Shown here piece after piece: positions 1 through 10,188 of a stretch of DNA of 64,000 nt; the first letter of the stretch is position 1; each line of letters begins with the position of its first letter. Location: the NCBI GenBank assembly GCA_026724425.1, contig JAIUCV010000662.1, positions 62,001 through 126,000 on the forward strand, written 5' to 3'. The DNA comes from Erythrophleum ivorense. Lineage: Eukaryota > Streptophyta > Magnoliopsida > Fabales > Fabaceae. The notes below the pieces were generated by a model. The model worked only from the letters and a program-made list of their open reading frames with translations. It searched no databases and had not been told where the DNA came from. The translations under genes and the position numbers were made by a program.

Positions 1-583
1 AACAACAGCAGCAAACAGTAGCACAACTGGACGAAAAGAAACCCAAGAAAATTAAAAGATGGAAAGAAGTCAGTTATGAGCTCTCAGAATAGATCTCCTC
101 AATTGCGACTATGTTCAATTATTCAATTGCTTTCTTTTGAACTATTTAAATTTGATTTGAATAGTTAAAATTTTAAATTTTTTTTGGTTTTGTTTGACAA
201 ATTATTTTTTGCAAAGAAAATAGAATATATGATGGAAATAGTTTTTAACTACAAGATTAACAAAAATAATGATTGAAATTAAAAGAATAGTAAGAAATTT
301 AAAATTTAAACTATTAATATCAAATTTAAGCAATGCAAATAAAAACAATTGCGCAATTCGCTGTTGAGGGGATCTACTTTGTATGTGCTCACAAGAAAAA
401 TAATAGGTTGTCTGAAAAATCAAAGAAAGAAAGACAGAGAAGTAAAATAAAAAAGATAGAAAGATGTCAGCTATGACCTCACCATCCCTTCAAAAAGCTA
501 TCTCTCCGAGTTGTTTGACCATCCTTGGTGGGACGACCCATAGGTGGCGGGGCTGTCATATATGGATCTAAACCTGGTGATGG
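1..583 (-). pseudogene. CYSTM gene, partial at left window edge (copy 1), probable pseudogene
   Basis: Two exons of a CYSTM-family gene can be read on the minus strand. Exon 3 begins at 26 after a CAG acceptor and runs off the window, giving C-ATVCCCCC, the cysteine core. Exon 2 ends at 483 before a GTGAGG donor and encodes DPYMTAPPPMGRPTKDG and then TRRDSFLKG, clearly homologous to the copies at 3.8, 8.1 and 12.5 kb but shorter. The reading frame across both pieces is open. However, there is no recognisable AG acceptor at the upstream end of exon 2, and I find no exon 1 matching the other copies (MSHYNQ-type). The intron between exons 3 and 2 is about 455 bp instead of 125-180 bp because a MITE sits in it. 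It may be a dead copy, or a gene with a changed first exon. Confidence 0.6.
91..376. mobile_element. MITE with ~90-bp terminal inverted repeats, inside a CYSTM intron
   Basis: Left arm 91-184 and right arm 294-376 are imperfect inverted repeats of each other. The best block pairs 147-180 with about 296-328 (left TTAAATTTGATTTGAATAG, right-arm complement TTAAATTTGATATTAATAG). The outer ends pair AGATCTCCTC with AGATCCCCTC. There is no coding capacity in the ~110-bp centre. It lies wholly within the last intron of the copy-1 CYSTM gene and accounts for that intron's extra length. No clear target duplication was seen, so the superfamily is not assigned. Confidence 0.7.
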
Positions 584-600
584 TATATTAAGTCACAAAC

Positions 601-1442
601 GTACGTAGAATAAGCAGTGAAACATGACCAATTCCATTTTCATTCTTATCAAACGGTGTGTGGAATATGAATGTTTCAAAATTTTTGGTATTTTGAATAA
701 TATTCTAACATGAGTTGATAAAGTATATAAGATACTCGTTTTTTTTTTGGGTCGATTTGTACTTGAATTAGGATGTTTTTAGATTTTGATTGAATTTAAA
801 TCTCTTCTCTAAATGATTATATATATAAAAAGGTGGATTTTTATGTCTTTTTTGAATGTGTTAATTCTTGTTTATGAAATAGTTATGCTTGATATAATAA
901 GTGGTGATATCTAATATTCTTAATGATGTTACTTATATTTTGTTACAAATATTAATCACATTTATTTGTTTTACTTATTTTTAAATATATCCATTTAAAC
1001 AAGGATAAAATTACCTATGACAGAAATTTATACCACTTATCTTCATATATATGCATGTGAGATATCAAATGATTTTGAATGTTAATTATATATAATCATT
1101 TTTTGCATGTGATACTAGGGTGGTATATTAATGACACCATACTGTTGAATATCAGCTAACCAAACGACAAAGACATGAAATTTAAGTATATCTAAAATGT
1201 TAAAAAAGAGTGTGAGATGTTATGACTAATAAGATATCAGTGTGACATAAACCTAGAAGATAATGCTACTAAGAAACCTTATGTTTTGTCCAATGAGGAT
1301 AAGCATATAAATAAAATTTTCTTGACATCTTGTTGGAAAATATCATAGTAAGAAAAACTCACCAGGGGTTTCTTCTCGTTCGTTACCAAAGTTACTCATG
1401 CGTCTAATTTGGAGAGAAAGGTGAAGAGAAGGAAATGAGAAC
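601..1442. other. Gene-free AT-rich flank
   Basis: No coding region, RNA gene or well-formed repeat was seen. It is AT-rich DNA upstream (on the minus strand) of the copy-1 CYSTM locus. The last ~80 bp resemble the flank seen again near 5,520-5,600 in the next duplicate unit. Confidence 0.5.
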
Positions 1443-1450
1443 CTTGAAAG

Positions 1451-2019
1451 TAAGGGTGAACAAAATCGAACCAAACCATTTAAACTGAACCAAACCGAAC
1501 CAAATCAATGAAAATCGATTAACAAATGGTTTGGTTTGGTTTTTTTAAATCTAAAACCGATTAATTCGGTTCGGTTGTCGGTTCATGGCATGTTTGGTTC
1601 AGTTAAACCGAACCAAACCGACAATTTGCCTATACTATTTTATTATCAAATATTACTCTTATTTTATTTTATTTTTTTTACTTTTCAAAACTTTTTGTCA
1701 ATTTATGGGTGTTTTCTAGATTAAAAATAAAAATAAAAATAATAAATTATAAATATATTATTATTGGTTAAAATTTAATAAGATGCATAATATTAGAAAT
1801 TAAATTCTATATATTGCAAAGAATAAAATCCTAAAAAAATATTTTTGGCCAAAAAAATATGAACCAAACCGGATCAAACCGAACCAAACCGAACAAAAAC
1901 TGAACCAAACCGATTAGAATTCAAAATCGAAAAGGTCCAAAAAATTGTTAAACCGATAAAGTTAATTCGGTTTGGTTTTAGTCTAAAACCGAACCAAACC
2001 GAACCTATCAACACTCCTA
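1451..2019. mobile_element. Non-autonomous hAT-like element, 569 bp, with 8-bp target duplication
   Basis: The element is flanked by a perfect 8-bp direct repeat CTTGAAAG (1443-1450 and 2020-2027), the target-site length of hAT transposons. Its ends are short inverted repeats (TAAGGGTG on the left; complement of the right end TAGGAGTG). Both terminal regions are packed with GGTTTGGTTCGGTT-type subterminal repeats in both orientations (1465-1620 and 1861-2005), typical of transposase-binding arrays. The AT-rich centre (1690-1860) has no meaningful ORF. The centre is homologous to that of the element at 6736-7371, so both belong to one family. Confidence 0.85.
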
Positions 2020-2569
2020 CTTGAAAGCAAATACATATGGATTGGTTGGGGCAGTTGAGTTATATTCTGATTGACGTGTGAGGAAACGCGTTATAGTCAT
2101 AGGGCCACCGTTGAATGGAGCTCCATTTGATCTTTTACCAGTCATACCGTAGCCTATTTGGTCAAACTTCTTCATAGTGAGAGGTCGCTTATTATTATTT
2201 TTTTAATTGTTTTAAAATCTTATAGTGTTTGGTCAAGTTTCTTACAAAAGATAAATAAATTGTTATAAAGAGCTCGCAGAAATATTTCAGAATTTTGACT
2301 ACTTTTTATTAAAATAATATTTTTATCCAAAATTATATTTAACAAAAGCATTTATCTATATCTCATATTTTAAAGAAAATTAATAACACAGGTTCTTTTT
2401 TTTTTTCTTTTCTCTTTTAATATTTTATGCAAAGTTGGAGCTACTTTCCTTGCTTGTCATGCTGCGTGATTGGGGTAAGGGGGTAAATGGGGTGGGACAG
2501 AGAGAGGAGGGAGAGGGAAGAGGGGTGAGGGGTGGGAGGGGAGAATTTGGGTTGGGTTGGGTTAGTTAT

Positions 2570-2641
2570 TTTAATATAATATAATTTTATTATAGTTTTA
2601 TTAAGTATTGATAATATTTAATAAAATTATATTATATTAAA
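2570..2641. repeat. Perfect ~22-bp AT inverted repeat (stem-loop)
   Basis: The left arm, starting near 2570 (TTTAATATAATATAATTTTA), and the right arm ending at 2641 are reverse complements, separated by a ~27-bp loop that is also rich in TTTATTA motifs. It could be a remnant foldback element or simple AT structure. No target duplication was seen. Confidence 0.5.
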
Positions 2642-3525
2642 GTATTTATTAAATAATTTTATTAAGCACAGACTATTTCTTTTTTTCTTACTAGACTTTT
2701 CATGAGCTAAAGGTTCTCTAACTTGACCGCAATTTGCTTCAAACTTCAACCATGTTTGTTTAAGTTGCTTAATGGGACACTTTTGCTTCATCATTTGCCC
2801 CGTGTCATAGCTTATTTGCTCAAGTTCTAACTATTTGATTGTGAAGGTTTTCACATTATGTCTAGAATTATTTAAACTTTAAAATTTAAATTATTTGATA
2901 AGGATTCATAAATAATTTTATTGTAATTTTAAGGTAAGTTATATTTACTTCAAGACATTTAAATTTTACTATATTTTATTTCATTTTAAAAAATTATTTT
3001 ATTTTATTTTAAATTAAAAGATATGTTATACTAATTTCTCTACAACAAAAAATTCATTATAAATATACCTATTTTGACCAATATATTTATTATTTATGTA
3101 ATATAACAAGTATTAAATATATATTTTATCAATATAAAATAGTCATTTTTTTAAAATTTAAAATAAATAAATAATTTTTATTATTTTTAATACAAAATAC
3201 ATAATATCTGAAATAAAAGTTTAAAAAATATAATTTATAATAAGTTATATATTTAGTAAAAAAATCAATATTATTTTTAGAGGTATTTGATCATCTTTTG
3301 GCTTAAAAAAGAGTTTGTATGTATTTTTTTTAATAAAGGGAATTGTTATTTAAGTTAGGTATTTTTTAAAAGAAGGAAGAGTAATTTATCTTAGTCTCTA
3401 ATTCTCTCAAATATTTTGTTCGGAGATTTCTTTTTCCCACATTTTGGGAGTAATTCTTGTCAACTTATTCTTCAGTGATGCAGTCTGCGGAGGTAGAACT
3501 CATACCAATTAAGCCTTTTTGAAGT

Positions 3526-3550
3526 CCCCCCCCCCCCCCCCCCCCCCCCC
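3526..3550. repeat. Homopolymer of 25 C
   Basis: An uninterrupted run of C in otherwise AT-rich sequence. Poly-C runs this long are rare in plant DNA and are prone to slippage and assembly error. Confidence 0.95.
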
Positions 3551-3825
3551 TTAATTGTAAAGAGATTACTTGTTCTTGGTCTCTGAATTCTTCATAAAAA
3601 GTGCAGACTTGGGTTTGGTAATTTCATAGCTTGAATCGACTTCCAAGGATATGAATAAGCTTATAGAGAGAGAGAGAGAAAGAGAGAGTAATGACTAATA
3701 TATTATTAGAGAAATTACAAGAAAGGGACAAGTTCCTTTACATTATTCAGAGAACTATAAAAACTGTATGGAAAAAGATATGAAATATCAAAGGACGACA
3801 AGAACAAACAAACAGAAATCAAAAT

Positions 3826-4637
3826 TCAAAAGCAGCAATCCAGGGCGCAGCAGCAACAGATAGCAGCACAACTGCAATTAGGAAAGGAAAAAGAGACAGA
3901 ACAAAGTAAATTAAGTGCTTTGATAAGAAAGAAAGCAATAGCGATTAATAAAATAAATTAAAAATATAATTATTTTTGTTTTGACTTATGAACTTACCAT
4001 CCCTCCCAGAAGCCATCACCTCTGCTTGTGGTTTGCTGTGGAACACTTTGCTGCGGGTACCCAGAAGCAGCATCCTTGGTGGGATACCCCATTGGTGGTG
4101 ACTGTGGAGCACTCACATATGAAGCTTCAGATGGTGGTGGATATGCAGTCACTGGTGGAGGATATGACACTGCTGTAACGTAATTAAGATCATTAATTAA
4201 TCCGATTTAGAAAGACAAAATCACACTTAAAACATAGATTATAGAAAATTTTCACGACATTTCGTCAAAAAAAAAAAAAATCAATTTAACATGCGTTTCG
4301 TAAACCAAGTTTGATCACATAATTATCTCACATAGCATACCATTGAATATTTGAACTTAATCCTTATGGTTGGTAGGCTGTTACGTGATTAAATAAAAAA
4401 TATGAATCCTCTGTAATATTAGATTTTATTCAATCGGAGCAATGAGAGGGGTGGAACCTACCTACCTTCTATCTTTTATCACAAATTATATAATGAACCA
4501 GGTCTAGGATTCAATTTCGATTACATGATAATATCTGACTATCTGAGATAATATCCGGTAGAAGTGAATCATGATACCAGTGTAGCTTATTGTGAGAGAA
4601 ACTTACCAGGTGGTTCTTGTTGATTGTAATGAGTCAT
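3826..4637 (-). CDS. CYSTM-family small cysteine-rich transmembrane protein (copy 2)
   Basis: Three exons on the minus strand: 4607-4637, 3998-4169 and 3826-3871; all introns GT-AG; the coding sum of 249 nt gives 82 residues. The product starts MTHYNQQEPP and continues with a Pro/Tyr-rich stretch (YPPPVTAYPPP, APQSPPMGYP). It ends with the CYSTM module, TTSRGDGFWEGC then CAAICCCC-ALDCCF, where a Cys-rich run forms a short membrane-inserted segment. Family knowledge: CYSTM peptides are tail-anchored plasma-membrane stress proteins (the PCC1/WIH group) that can homo- and heterodimerise. The exon 2 acceptor could instead lie three bases upstream, adding one residue. Its usual TATA position, just upstream, is replaced by a (TA)n(GA)n microsatellite. 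It is intact by all signs visible. Confidence 0.82.
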
Positions 4638-4751
4638 GGTTAATAAATGATGAAGTTGCTGATCTTCTGAACTACGAACAGAGAAGCAGAGACGAAATGG
4701 TGATGATAATAAAGGAAGATGTGAATGAGATTGAGAAGCATGGGAAGGAAG

Positions 4752-4752
4752 C

Positions 4753-4812
<60 letters not shown>
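4752..4812. repeat. (TA)n(GA)n microsatellite at the TATA position of CYSTM copy 2
   Basis: About ten TA units are followed by about nineteen GA units. It lies ~115 bp upstream of the copy-2 start codon, where the paralogues at 9022-9029 and 13,531-13,538 have a short TATATATA box. The TATA box seems to have been the seed for microsatellite expansion. Confidence 0.8.
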
Positions 4813-4813
<1 letters not shown>

Positions 4814-4935
4814 TTATGAGCGGCGGCTAAGGTTGCTTAATGGAAGGTCCGAATTGTGTGAAAGCACGTGGGAGAAATGTGAGCGACGAAATGTGGTCGG
4901 AGAAGGCAGATTTGGGGAAGTGATCAACCTTTCTA
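4813..4935 (-). promoter_or_regulatory. CYSTM copy 2 upstream promoter block with G-box
   Basis: Homologous to the blocks at 9031-9140 and 13,541-13,650: gcggctaaggt..., ...gaaggtccgaatt..., ...gtgtgaaagcacgtgggag. Where the paralogues have CGCG boxes, this copy has a CACGTG G-box (about 4865-4870). Confidence 0.5.
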
Positions 4936-6299
4936 ATATCTCTAATAGTATCCTGTAATTTCGATTAAGAAGCTATCATCATCCCTAAGGTTTCGTCTGA
5001 CTCTGAAACACCTTGCGGAGGACCTTTACTTGGAAGGATGATGACCGACAGGTGACGGGGCAATAGCATTTGTATATTGATTAAGCAGCCAAACTTGACC
5101 AATTGGATCATTTTCATTTTATTAAATAGAATTACTGGTATATTAATATTTTATATTACTATAATATAAAATGTTCTGATATATGATATTAAAGATATCT
5201 AACTATTCTTTATCCCAAAAAAAAAAATCTAACCATTCATATCTGATATGATGAGAGGTTTATCTAATATTTTACAAATCACAATTATTTTTTGTTATTA
5301 ATTATAATTTAAAAATTGTAATTGCGTCTTTATAATTTAATTCCTAATATGTTAAATTTTTATAAATATACTATTAAATTTTATTAATATAACTAATTAT
5401 ATAATATTTTAGGATATTATACACGTACAATTTATGTAAAAAATAAAAATAAATAAGAAAGTAAAATTACATGTAGAATGACTCATTGTTATGAAGTTGC
5501 TCCTTTCTACAATGGGTAAGAAATGACCAAAAGGAAAGTTGAAGGATGGGAACCATAGAAGAAGAAAGTAGAAACAAATATACAATGGAGGCAGTTAAGG
5601 TTGGTGGGGCAGTTAAGCTGACGCTCATTGATTGGGATTATCCAAATTTGGCATGCGAGGAAATGCGCATTTGGTTGGAAAAAATAATGTTTCGTCGTAA
5701 ACAATTCATTATTCAATCTTTCTGACTTAAGTGCCATTTTTGCTTCAAACTATAACAATTTTTGTTTCTCATTTGATGAGTTTTTGCTTTAAGTTGCTTA
5801 ATGTGGGGCATTTTTGCTTCCTCTGCCAAAACTTGCATTCTAATTGAAAAACTAATAGAGTCAATCATGAGTCTAGTTCGATTAACCTTTAAAACAAAAC
5901 TCTTAAAAAATTAATCAAAAATTGATTAAACTAATAAAAATCTAGTAAAATTGATAAGAACCGATCAAGTTGGAGGGTTCAAAATAATTGAACTCCAGAC
6001 CATAGCTTTGATCACCCACTGACCCAGTCCAAGCACTCTGCAATATTGGTTTATTTATTGTTAGAGATTTCACTCTTCTGTCGCTTTATGCATATGGGAC
6101 AAGAAAATAATAGGCAAACTCTGCTCCTCACGTTCACTTATGAAAGAAAGGTAAAAACAGCTCTGGCTCGCTTACTCTGTTATCCAAAGCCTGACCTTCG
6201 TTCACCTCTGACTCCCCTACTCTGTAATCCAATTCCAACACACTCCATAGCTCGCATCCTCCATTAAGACAACTCTTTCACCTGTCAGACGCTCCAACT

Positions 6300-6480
6300 T
6301 AACCACCCCTAATACATAAACATTACTTTTTGTAATCAAAACGTTTAGTACATAGTACTCTGGGCTCTTTTGTGCATATCAGTTCTTGTTGTGAATTAGG
6401 ACCCATCAATGGTAATATGAAATCTTAGACTTTGGCCTTCCAATTTGAGTCTAAAAGCAGATTTAATTCTTATCGCAAGA
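6300..6480 (-). pseudogene. Receptor-kinase fragment, heavily decayed (unit A copy)
   Basis: This is the paralogue of the fragment at 11,280-11,498. Pieces such as DFILPLMGPNS can be read on the minus strand, but the frame then breaks. It has no start and no complete kinase subdomains, so it is a relic only. Confidence 0.5.
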
Positions 6481-6735
6481 AAAATTCTTTTCCTTAATTA
6501 GAAGATGATCTACTCCTGAAATCACTTGCGCCTGACAGCGAGCAGGCTTTAGTGAATGAACTGAAGCTGTCTCTTACAACAAGCGCATGTGACTAATGGC
6601 ATCATGTTATGAATTTCACAGCAACAAGGAAATGGATGAAGCAAGTGGACAAGGGCTAATCCTATATACCAGATAGAATATGTGCCTTCCCCTCTTTAGA
6701 TCAAAGAGATTTCTTCTACTGTATTATATGTTTGT

Positions 6736-7371
6736 TAGACGCTTTCAACATCGATCCAACTGATTGAAGCAAATTAAGTCAAACCGACGAAAATTAAATT
6801 AAACTAATAAAAAAAATTAAAATTAATTTTAAATGTTATAAAATTGATTGGTTTGGCTTGGTTCTCCATTTTGTCAAGTTTACCCAATCAAACTGAATTA
6901 ATATTTTTTTATTAATTAAGTCTAAATTATACATAAATCTTTTATCAATAAAAAATCAATTTTTTTTACTTTATTTACAATTAGATGAGTTTATCAAATA
7001 AAATATTTTAAAAATATTATTATTTTATTGTCATTATATATGATATTTAATTATAATTATAGAATAATATAATTATAAGGGATACTTTTTTATGAAAAAA
7101 ATAATATATAACAATTAATTATTTTAAAATTATTATTGGTTAAAATGTTAAGAGATATATTATATTAGAAGTTAAATTTTATATATTGTAAGAAATAAAA
7201 TTAAAAAAAAATCACTTTTAGACCAAAAAAATATGAATAAAAACACATTAAATTGAATCAAACTGATTAAAAGTCAAAACCGATAAAATTTAAAAAAATA
7301 TTAAACTGATAATGTCAGTTCAATTTGATTTTAGTTTAAAACCAAATCAAACTAACCTATAAACACCTCTA
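6736..7371. mobile_element. Non-autonomous hAT-like element, 636 bp, with empty site in the sister unit
   Basis: The ends are TAGACGCTTT and (complement of the right end) TAGAGGTGTTTATAGG. The flanking 8-mers are ATGTTTGT (6728-6735) and ATATTTGC (7372-7379). The sister unit carries the uninterrupted site ATGTTTGC at 11,784-11,791, so each flanking copy has one change from the original target. The interior around 7129-7245 matches 1750-1862 of the 1451-2019 element, placing both in one family. No ORF of interest. Confidence 0.82.
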
Positions 7372-8082
7372 ATATTTGCATTATCCATGCTAGAGAGACA
7401 CGGGGAGGTTTATTATGTCTTTGCATCCAAAGTATTAATTATTCCAAAGTATGTTAGCATTTGCGTTGTTAAATGGTATAATAGAATCACGATGTTCAGC
7501 TCCTCTTCATGGGCGAAACTGCTATTATTTATTTTATTATATTTTTAATATATAAAATTTAAAACACATATATTTAATTATTATTAATTTAATTATGGTA
7601 AAATGAACTAATAATTTTAATAGTTCAATAGCTGATCTAATTTTAAACCCATTAATAAATATCTTGATATTATATCCAAATTGTCATAATCTAAAAGTTT
7701 GAACTTCATCAATAATTATTATAACCTCTGATGAAGCATTATGTCTTGCAAGTTCTTTTTAATTCTTTCGAATTGTCACGGTTCTGTCTTTAATTTTGAA
7801 CTGAGAAAACTCATTGATGAAAGTTACTTGAAGTTCAAAACTCCGATCCTAAACAATGGTAGAGTTCTTCTTGTTAATCTCTGAATATTCAGAGAAAACG
7901 CAAGGAAAGATATGACGATAAGATACTTGTACCAGTTAATGACTAATTAATATATCACTAATAAAATTACAAGAAAGGAACAAGTTCCGCTACAGGAAGC
8001 TCCTTATTATGAGAACTACAAAGAATACAATGGGAAAACAAACGAATAATCAAATTAAATACAATAACAAACAAACAAAAAT

Positions 8083-8893
8083 TTAAAAGAAGCAATCCAG
8101 GACCCAACAGCAACAAATAGCAGCACAACTGCAAAGAGACAGAACAAGGTTAATCAGGTGCTTAATTTGAAAAAGCAATAGGAATACATGAAATGAAGAT
8201 AGAGAGATTTTAGAACACGAGGTTTGTTCCTAGGTTTAAATTTTTGCTCTGTTGTGTAAAGAAAGAAAAAAAAAAAAAAAGAGGGAGGTTTTGGATATGA
8301 ACTTACCATCCCTTCCAGAAGCCATCACCCCTGCTCGTGGTTTGATCAGGAACACTTTGCTGGGGGTAAGTAGAAGCATCCTTGGTGGGATACCCCATTG
8401 GTGGTGGTGCACTCACATATGAAGCTTGATCAGCTGCTGCTGGATATGCAGTCACTGGTGGAGGATATGATACTGCACACACCATATCACCATTAATCCC
8501 AAGTAGAAACACATAATCATACTTAAAAAGATGGTTCATGGAGAATTTTCCACGACATTTTGTTGAAAGGATCACTCAAAGCATGCATGGTTTATGTCGG
8601 TATTTTGATATTCTTTTCTCAGGTATGATTTTAAAGGTTGTAATATGATTACATAAGACACATGAATGCTTTGCAATACTAGACTTGTCCAGTACTGCAA
8701 AGAATTTGTTATCGATTACACGATATATAACAAATGAGATACTATATCTGATATCACATCCCACAAATCGCTAGTATAGATAGTCAGAATCTTTTACTAT
8801 CTCAAATATCATTATGATAGAGAACAGTACATCAAACACATCTTTATATATAGCTGAGAGAAACTTACAAGGAGCTTGATTGTAGTGACTCAT
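8083..8893 (-). CDS. CYSTM-family small cysteine-rich transmembrane protein (copy 3)
   Basis: Exons 8869-8893, 8307-8472 and 8083-8128 on the minus strand, with GT-AG introns of 396 and 178 bp; 237 nt in total, 78 residues. It starts MSHYNQAPL, runs through YPPPVTAYPAAADQASYV, APPPMGYPTKDASTYPQQ and TTSRGDGFWKG, and ends C-CAAICCCWVLDCFF, a full CYSTM module whose Cys/hydrophobic end should insert in the plasma membrane. The start is fixed by the conserved first exon shared with copy 4 and by the TATATATA box 130 bp upstream. It is close to copy 4 (12,482-13,396), the product of a recent tandem duplication. No disabling change was seen. Longer single-exon readings of this region run into introns and are not the product. 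Confidence 0.85.
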
Positions 8894-9021
8894 GGTTAAT
8901 GAATGATGAAGTTGATGATGTTCTGAATGAAGTGTGAAAGCAGAGGCAGAGACGAAAGAGAGATGATGATGATTACGAAGGAGGATGTGAATGAGATTGG
9001 GAAGCATTGGAACGAAGCAGA

Positions 9022-9100
9022 TATATATAGGTTCGTGGGTGGCTTAAGGTACTTTAATCGAAGGTTCCAACTATGAGGTGTCGGCGCGTGTGAAAACGCG
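9022..9100 (-). promoter_or_regulatory. CYSTM copy 3 core promoter: TATA box and paired CGCG boxes
   Basis: A TATATATA box lies at 9022-9029, about 130 bp upstream of the start codon. Two CGCG motifs (GCGCGT around 9085-9088, ACGCGT around 9097-9100) lie 55-75 bp further upstream. The (A/C/G)CGCG(G/T/C) motif is the binding site of CAMTA calmodulin-binding transcription factors, so calcium- or stress-dependent expression is a reasonable inference. The arrangement is the same in copy 4. Confidence 0.6.
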
Positions 9101-9883
9101 TGGCAGACTGAGCGGGGAGAATGCAGATCCGCGGAAGTGAAATAAAAGTCAATTTTGCTTCCAAGGGTCAAAACTCGCATGCGTACGTTTCTGATTTTGT
9201 GAACCTTTCAAATGTCCAATACAAATTTAAGAAGCATGTGGGATACTAATATAAACATATGACGCGACTCGAACTCCATGACACGTCATGTAAATATATT
9301 TGTTATATGTATTATATTCAAATTGTATTATCTTAAATTTTTTATTAATGATATACTTATTATTTATCTTAAATTCAAATTACTCATGCGTGACTCAAAA
9401 ACTTAGGAAAAATTAATTATTGCATCAAGATAAATATTTTAACCTCTCTTATTATTATTATTTTTTTGGTTGCCTTTCTTTTTCATATTTGGGTCATCCA
9501 TGTAAAAGTCATATTTGGCACATATGTAAGTTGAATAAATAATAATTTTTTTTTTAAAACATTCGTGTACATATATGAGACGCGCGTCGATGGTTTATTC
9601 TTGTCAGACGTGTTTGACATGCGACATGTTTCAAAAAGTTTCATGCATAATTATGGCAAGAAACTAAATATACATTTTTTTAATAATTAGAGACGATATT
9701 CTAATACCTAAAATGCCTAAAATTCTTTTTTATCCTCACACCTACATCTATTAATCTCATGACACTCTTCTTTTGCAAAATCCCCAAATATGCTTGTTCA
9801 TTTAATCATTTCTCTAATATGAATGATCTTTGGTTTTATTTATAATAAGTGAACTTTAAACCTTGTTAACACCTTCCACGCAA

Positions 9884-10188
9884 TTTTTTTATGTTTCCTT
9901 TTTTGAACTTATGTTTTTCTTTTTTATTGCCTAGATTTTGCAAAGACGCATGATTATATATATAAAATAATTAAGTGGTTCCAAAAAATATAAGTATTTA
10001 AAATTTTAAAGTTGAAAAAAAGTCCCTTGGGTTGTTTTAGGCCCAGTTTTTGATTGGGCCAGGCGCAGGATTGGTCCCATTTTTTCAGCCTGATTTATTG
10101 AGCCCAGGTGAAATGTATCCTGTGTACATCTCTGATATGTTGTGCTTTTCTATTTCTTGCTTCATTTTTGCCACACAAAACGTAAATC
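9884..10188. other. Unique spacer between duplication units A and B
   Basis: No gene. It contains a short GC-richer stretch (10,020-10,110, several 'gggcc'/'ggcccag' motifs) that may be a remnant of an hAT-like element end. Nothing else was recognised. Confidence 0.4.

Larger units (their letters stand above)
2028..3825. other. Duplicated intergenic flank of the CYSTM cluster
   Basis: There is no gene. Segments at 2035-2170 and 2690-2830 match the flank at 5,590-5,830 and 10,600-10,840 (for example the 'agttgcttaatg' and 'tttgcttc' stretches), so this is the left flank of another cluster unit. It also holds a G-rich tract (2471-2570), an AT-rich stem-loop (2570-2641), a 25-C homopolymer (3526-3550) and an (AG)n tract near 3668-3689. 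Confidence 0.5.
5176..9883. repeat. Tandem duplication unit A containing CYSTM copy 3
   Basis: This segment is collinear with 10,189-14,471. The offset is about 5.0 kb at its left part (6046 pairs with 11,051) and 4.4 kb over the gene (8083 pairs with 12,482). The difference is explained mainly by a 636-bp transposon present only here (6736-7371). The pairing starts near 'tctgatatatgatatt' (5176 / 10,189) and ends near 'caccttccacgca' (9883 / 14,471). Confidence 0.8.

Noticed and set aside
1536..1724. Open frame of 62 codons on the plus strand
   Set aside because: Lies inside the hAT-like element and consists of translated subterminal repeats.
4592..4958. Plus-strand open frames with ER repeats
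   Set aside because: Product of the (GA)n microsatellite and antisense to the CYSTM copy 2 exon and promoter.
8896..9180. Minus-strand open frames upstream of CYSTM copy 3
   Set aside because: They fall in the 5' leader and promoter, have no domain, and are not kept as frames in unit B.
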